37,394 bases of DNA, taken from positions 1 to 37,394 of the forward strand of contig CBFDBC010000008.1 of the NCBI GenBank assembly GCA_965602945.1. The letters run 5' to 3'. Shown in pieces: positions 32,898 through 37,394 of this stretch; within the stretch, counting starts at the first letter, position 1; every line of letters starts with the position of its first letter. This stretch comes from JAUXEH01 sp965602945 (GTDB lineage: Bacteria > Acidobacteriota > Aminicenantia > Aminicenantales > Aminicenantaceae). The translations under genes and the position numbers were made by a program. The notes under the pieces were generated by a model, which saw only the letters and a list, made by a program, of their open reading frames with translations, did not search any database and was not told the DNA's origin.

Positions 32898-34304
32898 ATG
32901 CGTTATTGGAAGAATCGAGCGATCCTGGCAGCGGCGGGTCTGTGCCTGATGCTGGCCGCCGCAACATCCGAACCCGGTTTGCAGATGCAGCCGGAGATTG
33001 CCAAGTACAGGGAAGTCGCGCGCCAACTCCTCGAATCCGGTCTGTGGGAGCAGTACACCTATTCGCTGCTCGGCGCCATCACATCCTCCGGCCCCCGTAT
33101 GGCGGGTTCTACAGGCGCGGCCGACGCCGTAGAACTCACACGCCGGATCATGCAGGAGCTGGGATTCGAGGCCGTGCATCTCGAACCGACCCAGGTCCCG
33201 CATTGGGTAAGGGGGCCGGACGCCACGGCGCGGATGATCTCTTCGCAGGGCGTTATCTCTCCGCTGACCGTGGCCGCCATAGGGGGCAGCATCGCGACTC
33301 CAGAGTCCGGCATATCCGGATCTGTCCTCGAGGTCCGCTCCTTTGAAGAACTGAGGGATAAAAGGGAACACGCGGCCGGACGGATCGTGTTTTTCAACCG
33401 CCCCATGGATCCTGCGCAGCTAAACACCTTCTCCGCCTACGCAGGAGCCGCAGATCAGAGGACCCAGGGAGCAGTGGAGGGAGCCCGGGCCGGAGCCAAA
33501 GCTGTGCTGGTCCGCTCACTGACAATGCGCATTGACGACTCGCCCCACACCGGGATGATGCGGTATGCCCCCGGAATCCGCCAAATCCCTGCGGCCTGCA
33601 TCAGCACCCTGGACGCCGAATGGCTCCACCGGCGCCTGCTTGAAGATCCTGACACTCAAGTGGAGATGCGGTTACGGTGCCGGAATCTGGAGCCTGTCCT
33701 GTCTCATAACGTGGTGGGCCAGATCACAGGACATGAAAAACCGGATGAGATCGTGCTGCTGGGAGGGCATCTGGACTGCTGGGACTTGGGCCAAGGCGCG
33801 CATGACGACGGCGCGGGCTGCGCGCAGGCCATCGCTGCAGTGCGCCTTCTGCAGAAACTCGGCCTGGCGCCACGCCGCACCATCCGGGCCGTCATGTTCA
33901 TGAATGAAGAATTCGGAGGATCCGGGGGGCGGGACTACGCATCCTCTAAGCTGCGTGACGGCGAAACCCATCTGGCAGCGCTCGAATCGGACCGCGGGGG
34001 CTTCCTACCCTTGGCGATAGGTATCGGCCTCGGCCCTGAGGAATTCGAGGGATTCAGGAAGTGGGAGGCGCTGTTCCGAAGCATAGGTCTCCAACGTCTG
34101 CAGCGGGGAGGAGGCGGCGTCGACATCGGCCCCCTGGGCGCCAGGGGCACCATCCTCTGCGGCCTGGTACCGGACTCCCAGCGTTACTTCGATGTGCATC
34201 ACTCGGCCAAAGACGTGATCGAGGCGGTCAATTCCCGGGAGTTGGAGCTGGGGACCATCGCCATGGCCCTGTGGGCCTATATCGTGGCGGAAGAAGGATT
34301 CTAG
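32898..34304 (+). CDS. Exported M28-family zinc aminopeptidase with PA-like domain
   Basis: This 468-residue protein has a signal peptide (about 1-23) and a PA-like insert in the region 120-260. The M28 zinc site is complete: H291 and D303 (GGHLDCWD...AHDDGAG), E337/E338 (MNEEFGGSGG), D365 (ESDRGG) and a late His in DVHHSAKD. It should remove N-terminal residues from peptides in the periplasm or outside. ATG 32898 follows GGGAGGAC. The open frame upstream to 31941 is antisense to the acyltransferase and is not coding. It converges on the broken gene with 3 nt between the stops. Confidence 0.93.
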   Translation: MRYWKNRAILAAAGLCLMLAAATSEPGLQMQPEIAKYREVARQLLESGLWEQYTYSLLGAITSSGPRMAGSTGAADAVELTRRIMQELGFEAVHLEPTQVPHWVRGPDATARMISSQGVISPLTVAAIGGSIATPESGISGSVLEVRSFEELRDKREHAAGRIVFFNRPMDPAQLNTFSAYAGAADQRTQGAVEGARAGAKAVLVRSLTMRIDDSPHTGMMRYAPGIRQIPAACISTLDAEWLHRRLLEDPDTQVEMRLRCRNLEPVLSHNVVGQITGHEKPDEIVLLGGHLDCWDLGQGAHDDGAGCAQAIAAVRLLQKLGLAPRRTIRAVMFMNEEFGGSGGRDYASSKLRDGETHLAALESDRGGFLPLAIGIGLGPEEFEGFRKWEALFRSIGLQRLQRGGGGVDIGPLGARGTILCGLVPDSQRYFDVHHSAKDVIEAVNSRELELGTIAMALWAYIVAEEGF

Positions 34305-34307
34305 CGT

Positions 34308-35061
34308 TTATCTCTGGATATCCGTCAGATCCAGCTTGTCCTTTTTGGTGTATCCTTCGGGAACGGTGTAGGTGCCGTCCGGAGGCGTCTGCTTCACGAT
34401 CTCCTGCACTTCCTGCCAGGACTTCACTGCGCTGCCCATCATGTCCATGCTGGTCTCGGTCTTGATCTGGAATCCCTGGATCTTCATCAGCTCTTTGAAA
34501 GAATCTTCACCAAGGTACATGGTGGCCTGAGTGAGCTTCGGCAGCATCTTCTCCATGTAATCCTTCCAGTCGAAGGGCACCTCCTTGCTGGCCCAGATCG
34601 TCTGCTGCATGTTCATCATCATGAAACTCATCGACATCTCGTAGCCCTCGCATTCCCATTCTCCGATCTGCTGTTTCTCCTCCGTTGCGGTCACCGTCAC
34701 GTCGACATTCTCCATCATCTGCATCATCTGTGCGGGGAAGTACTTTTCCGGCTCCAGCGGCAGCGTCATCTCCACGTAACTCTTGTTCTGATGGCTGATC
34801 CAGAGCATGACATCCTTGCCCAGATCGATGACTGGCAGGACTCGGTGGCATCGTAACGGAGATTATCTTCTGCTGCGGCATCTCGACCATCATCTTGTCG
34901 CTGCCCATCCACATGTGGATGACAATGTCCTGGGCGGGCTGTTCCCGCCCCTGCATGGAGAAGGCGTCGGTATGAGAGAGCTGTTTGATGTAAACATCGG
35001 CCGCCATGGCCGAAGTCCCGAATGCCAGAACGATCAGCAAGCATATCAGTGATTTTTTCAT
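34308..35061 (-). pseudogene. Exported hypothetical protein gene interrupted by a frameshift
   Basis: The frame starting at ATG 35061 (GGAGGAC before it) encodes a signal peptide, MKKSLICLLIVLAFG... to about residue 22, and then DVYIKQLSHTDAF and MVEMPQQKIISVT. It then turns into low-complexity nonsense until 34507. The next frame (+1) begins sensibly at VIDLGKDVMLWIS and runs to 34308 with TVTATEEKQQIGEWECEGYEM, a DUF4412-like pattern. A TAA at 34863-34865 closes that frame upstream, so the indel lies between about 34833 and 34862. The joined product would be about 250 residues. No homopolymer lies there. It could be a recent mutation, assembly error or, less likely, recoding. Confidence 0.75.
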
Positions 35062-35086
35062 CTGTCCTCCAATTTTCGATTCCTGT

Positions 35087-35151
35087 CCGGGGCTGTCCCC
35101 GGTACACGTGAATCACGAATTCCTGTTCTCGTGCGAATTCAATACGAATTC
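35087..35151 (-). promoter_or_regulatory. Leader with hairpin and GAATTCG direct repeats
   Basis: Between the promoter at 35193-35221 and the ATG at 35061 there is a CCGGGG/CCCCGG hairpin (35087-35102) and three CGAATTC blocks (35116-35122, 35134-35140, 35145-35151). Their spacing (18 and 11 nt) suggests binding sites, but may be chance. Confidence 0.3.
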
Positions 35152-35192
35152 AAAAATATCACCTGTTTTCAGTGTGATGATGACACGGTCAG

Positions 35193-35221
35193 ATTATAAG
35201 GGTTTGCCCGGGGCATGGCAA
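35193..35221 (-). promoter_or_regulatory. Strong sigma70-type promoter of the frameshifted gene
   Basis: On the minus strand TTGCCA (35216-35221) and a perfect TATAAT (35193-35198) are exactly 17 nt apart. The leader would be about 125 nt. Confidence 0.55.
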
Positions 35222-35307
35222 CTCCGGCTCTGATCCGGCACACTTTGCCACCGCCATGAATAAGGAACGGTCGGCTTCCATATCAGCTTGTCCGACTGAT
35301 CTAAATA

Positions 35308-35394
35308 TCAATGGATAAATCCGGTTTTGGAAAAGCGCCCTCCTCGTACGAAGGCATCTGACTTGGGGAGATACGGGATTCGTTTTTCACTCAT
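35308..35394 (-). CDS. Possible 28-residue peptide coupled to the GHMP kinase gene
   Basis: An ATG at 35394 overlaps the kinase stop as ATGA and opens a frame of 28 codons (start MSEKRIPYLPKSD, end TGFIH). No strong ribosome binding site, no known family. It may be a chance frame or the remnant of a truncated gene. Confidence 0.2.
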   Translation of the reverse strand: MSEKRIPYLPKSDAFVRGGRFSKTGFIH

Positions 35395-36452
35395 TGTGTC
35401 CGGATCGTGAGCCCCGATCTTGAGAGCCGCAGAGGAAGGATCCGTATCCCGCTTCCCATCCCTTCGATGGCCGCCCGCATCCTCGTCCTGAGACCGGGTT
35501 CCGGGCTCCCCAGGAGCGTGAGCGATCCTCCCCGGCCGCCGGCCCCGTTGACCTTCCATCCTCCCGCGCCGTGTGCCCCGGCCACGGTGATGACCGCTTC
35601 GGCTTCCCTCGATACCAGGTCCGGATGCAGAGCTTTCTGGCAGGCGTTGTTCCGCCGCATGGTCTCGCCGTAGCCGTCCAGGTCTCCGGCCAGCAGGCAG
35701 GATCGGGCCTCGACCGGGAGCTCACGCAGCTCTTGGAGCTCCTCGAAGCCAGGCTCCTTCCCCTCGAGAGCGGCGATGACCTGTTCGTGCAAGGCCGATG
35801 AATTGTGTGAACTGCCCAGATAGACTACGTCCATCCGCAGGTCCAGTTCGGCATAGACGGTGTCCGGAACGTTGAGTTTCTCGATAAGTGCATGGGGATA
35901 TTCCGACATATCGATGTAACAGACCCCACCCAGGGCGGCGCAAATCTGATCCTGGATGCCGCTCTGCCATCCCAGCCTTTCCGTCTCCACGTGATGGGCC
36001 AGCCGGGCGATCTCTTCGGCAGACGGGTCGGTCAGCGTGAGCCGGCACAGGCCCCCCAACAGGGACACACAGACCGCAGCGGAGGTCCCTACCGAAACCC
36101 CGGCGGGCACGGAAGAACCGATGTCTATTTCCAGCCGGACAGGCTCGGGGATGGGAACGGAGGCTACGGCCGCCTGCAGGAGTGGGTGGAGCGCGAGATC
36201 CGGAGCCTCCGGGTCGACTTCGAACTTTTCCCCGAAATCACGGGCATGCATGTGCACGCGCCGCTTCCTGTGCTCAGGATTGGTGGACACCCGGATGCGG
36301 GTCTCAACGCCGGGAGCGGCAGCCAGGTTCAGGACGCGGCCATGGCCTGCAAACCAGGTATCGGTCCATCCCCCGATGTCGTTGATGCGGACGGGCGCCC
36401 GGGATAGAATAAGATCCGGGTACCCTGCTCCGCCGGTTCCCTCAGGATTCAT
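35391..36452 (-). CDS. GHMP-family sugar kinase
   Basis: This 353-residue kinase has an N-terminal RAPVRINDIGGWTDTWFAG (substrate motif 1), the ATP loop IGSSVPAGVSVGTSAAVCVSLL at about 110-131, and a C-terminal GAGGRGGSLTLL motif 3. The N-terminal motif resembles heptose kinase/galactokinase-like members (HddA type), which phosphorylate sugars in the cytosol. I cannot fix the sugar. It overlaps the PhzF gene by ATGA (36449-36452), so the two are translationally coupled, although a functional link is not evident. Confidence 0.88.
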   Translation of the reverse strand: MNPEGTGGAGYPDLILSRAPVRINDIGGWTDTWFAGHGRVLNLAAAPGVETRIRVSTNPEHRKRRVHMHARDFGEKFEVDPEAPDLALHPLLQAAVASVPIPEPVRLEIDIGSSVPAGVSVGTSAAVCVSLLGGLCRLTLTDPSAEEIARLAHHVETERLGWQSGIQDQICAALGGVCYIDMSEYPHALIEKLNVPDTVYAELDLRMDVVYLGSSHNSSALHEQVIAALEGKEPGFEELQELRELPVEARSCLLAGDLDGYGETMRRNNACQKALHPDLVSREAEAVITVAGAHGAGGWKVNGAGGRGGSLTLLGSPEPGLRTRMRAAIEGMGSGIRILPLRLSRSGLTIRTQ

Positions 36453-37342
36453 TCTTGTGAAAGACGCCCTTCGGCCACCATGATCACCTTGCCTCCCACC
36501 CGGACGGATATCTCGTCGTCCCGTTCCTCGGACTGCAGCAGCAGTAGAGAGGGGCGGCCGATCTCATAGCCCTGCTCTACACGGACGTCGATGTGGTCGC
36601 TGCCGAAGAAGCGGTGCCGCACCAGGTAACCGGCCAGGCATCCGTTGGCGCTGCCTGTGGCCGGGTCTTCCGGGATATCATAATAGTCCACGAATACACG
36701 GACATTCAGGTCGTTTTCATCCCGGTAGGTCTCGGGACAAAACAGCAGAGGAGCCTTGGCTTCGCACCGCTCTATCAGGGAGAAGAACCTCTCCCGCTGG
36801 ACCCGGGCCCTTTTCTGAGCTTCCAGGGTCTTCACCGGGATCATGATGAAAGGCAGCCCGGTAGAGACCTCCTGTACCGGGAAAGACGCGTGGATATCAT
36901 CGGGATCCAGCCCCAGGGCCGCAGCCATGTCCTCCCGGGCAAACGTCTCCCCGAACTGGGGCGGCTTCTGCTGCATCCAGAGCAGGTCCGGCTCATCCCC
37001 ACTGTAGTCGAACGTCACGGGGATCTGCCCAACAGGCAGGTTGAGGACGATCTTTTCCTGGGGTCGGGACGCGATCTCACGCAGGATGACAAAGGCAGTT
37101 CCGAGGGTGGGGTGCCCTGCGAACGGGACCTCCTCGGCAGGGGTGAAGATCCTCACATCATATCCCCCATCCCTGGATTCGTCCGAGATGATGAAGGTCG
37201 TTTCTGAATAGTTCATTTCCTTGGCGATCTGCTGCATCTGGCTGTCCGAATATCCGCTTCCATTCCGGAAGACCGCCAGCTGGTTGCCGGTGTACTTCGA
37301 TTCCGCGAAGACATCCACGATGTAAAAGACGCGTTCATCCAT
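36449..37342 (-). CDS. PhzF-family isomerase/epimerase
   Basis: This 297-residue protein starts at ATG 37342 with AAGGAG 7 nt upstream. It has the PhzF signatures: VDVFAESKYTGNQLAVF, the putative catalytic Glu47 in MNYSETTFI, FTPAEEVPFAGHPTLGTA, and DPATGSANGCLAGYL in the second half. PhzF proteins catalyse isomerisation or epimerisation of small acids; outside phenazine clusters, as here, the substrate is unknown. It is the first gene of a two-gene operon with the GHMP kinase. Confidence 0.9.
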   Translation of the reverse strand: MDERVFYIVDVFAESKYTGNQLAVFRNGSGYSDSQMQQIAKEMNYSETTFIISDESRDGGYDVRIFTPAEEVPFAGHPTLGTAFVILREIASRPQEKIVLNLPVGQIPVTFDYSGDEPDLLWMQQKPPQFGETFAREDMAAALGLDPDDIHASFPVQEVSTGLPFIMIPVKTLEAQKRARVQRERFFSLIERCEAKAPLLFCPETYRDENDLNVRVFVDYYDIPEDPATGSANGCLAGYLVRHRFFGSDHIDVRVEQGYEIGRPSLLLLQSEERDDEISVRVGGKVIMVAEGRLSQE

Positions 37343-37394
37343 GCTGTTTCTCCTTTTACACATTCTATCAAAATCTCTTCCGGCCCAGAAGTGA

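Larger units (their letters stand above)
35062..35390. other. Intergenic region between GHMP kinase gene and frameshifted gene
   Basis: It contains the promoter at 35193-35221, its leader with repeats, and, next to the kinase stop, the 28-codon frame at 35308-35394. The part 35222-35307 shows nothing I can assign. Confidence 0.5.

Noticed and set aside
1..37394. CRISPR array or prophage
   Set aside because: No regularly spaced repeats, phage structural genes or integrase were seen.

Overview
The window is GC-rich, gene-dense bacterial chromosome. Many genes overlap by ATGA, convergent stops lie within a few bases, and most starts have GGAGG-type ribosome binding sites. A TonB-dependent receptor, lipoproteins and a surface protease with an outer-membrane barrel show a Gram-negative (two-membrane) cell. 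A tungsten-type aldehyde:ferredoxin oxidoreductase, a MobB protein and radical SAM enzymes suggest an anaerobe. The mix of families recalls Acidobacteriota or Aminicenantes-like lineages, but that placement is an inference from memory. No phage, plasmid, CRISPR or intact insertion sequence is visible.

Layout. 1-6.1 kb is a metal-cofactor neighbourhood. The 5' part of an aldehyde:ferredoxin oxidoreductase gene runs off the left edge, divergent from a THEP1-like NTPase gene. A TonB-dependent receptor with a structured leader follows. Convergent to it is a tight four-gene operon: PQQ-like propeller lipoprotein, HD hydrolase, MobB, and a 95-residue protein made of two repeats. 6.2-11.5 kb holds a small CxxC protein, RarA, a palindromic repeat, then MerR-like regulator, tRNA-Pro(GGG), cupin, SurE, YqaA/DedA membrane protein and a PflX-type radical SAM protein. 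11.5-18.3 kb holds a DUF4097-like lipoprotein with a DUF3014 protein, a PurF paralogue without its catalytic cysteine, an SH3-like exported protein, a PAS-GGDEF cyclase, a second copy of the palindromic repeat, and a TSUP permease.

18.3-32.7 kb is one long minus-strand run. Its downstream part (arsS-like radical SAM, DUF547, TVP38, MerA-like flavoprotein, fused TIGR04282-TIGR04283 glycosyltransferase) matches the arsenosugar (rSAM/selenodomain-associated) gene set, although no ArsM methyltransferase is in the window. Upstream of it lie a phosphoglucose isomerase, a trypsin-like protease, a PrsW-like membrane protein lacking the expected catalytic glutamates, a peptidase-MA/propeller/beta-barrel protein and an HGSNAT-like acyltransferase. 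32.9-37.4 kb holds an exported M28 peptidase, a frameshifted exported-protein gene, a GHMP kinase and a PhzF-family protein.

The most interesting items are the arsenosugar-type operon with fused glycosyltransferases and no ArsM, the two-copy palindromic element whose stem has changed in a compensatory way, the structured leader of the TonB receptor gene, the duplicated protein next to mobB, and two enzyme homologues that have lost catalytic residues (PurF paralogue, PrsW-like protein).
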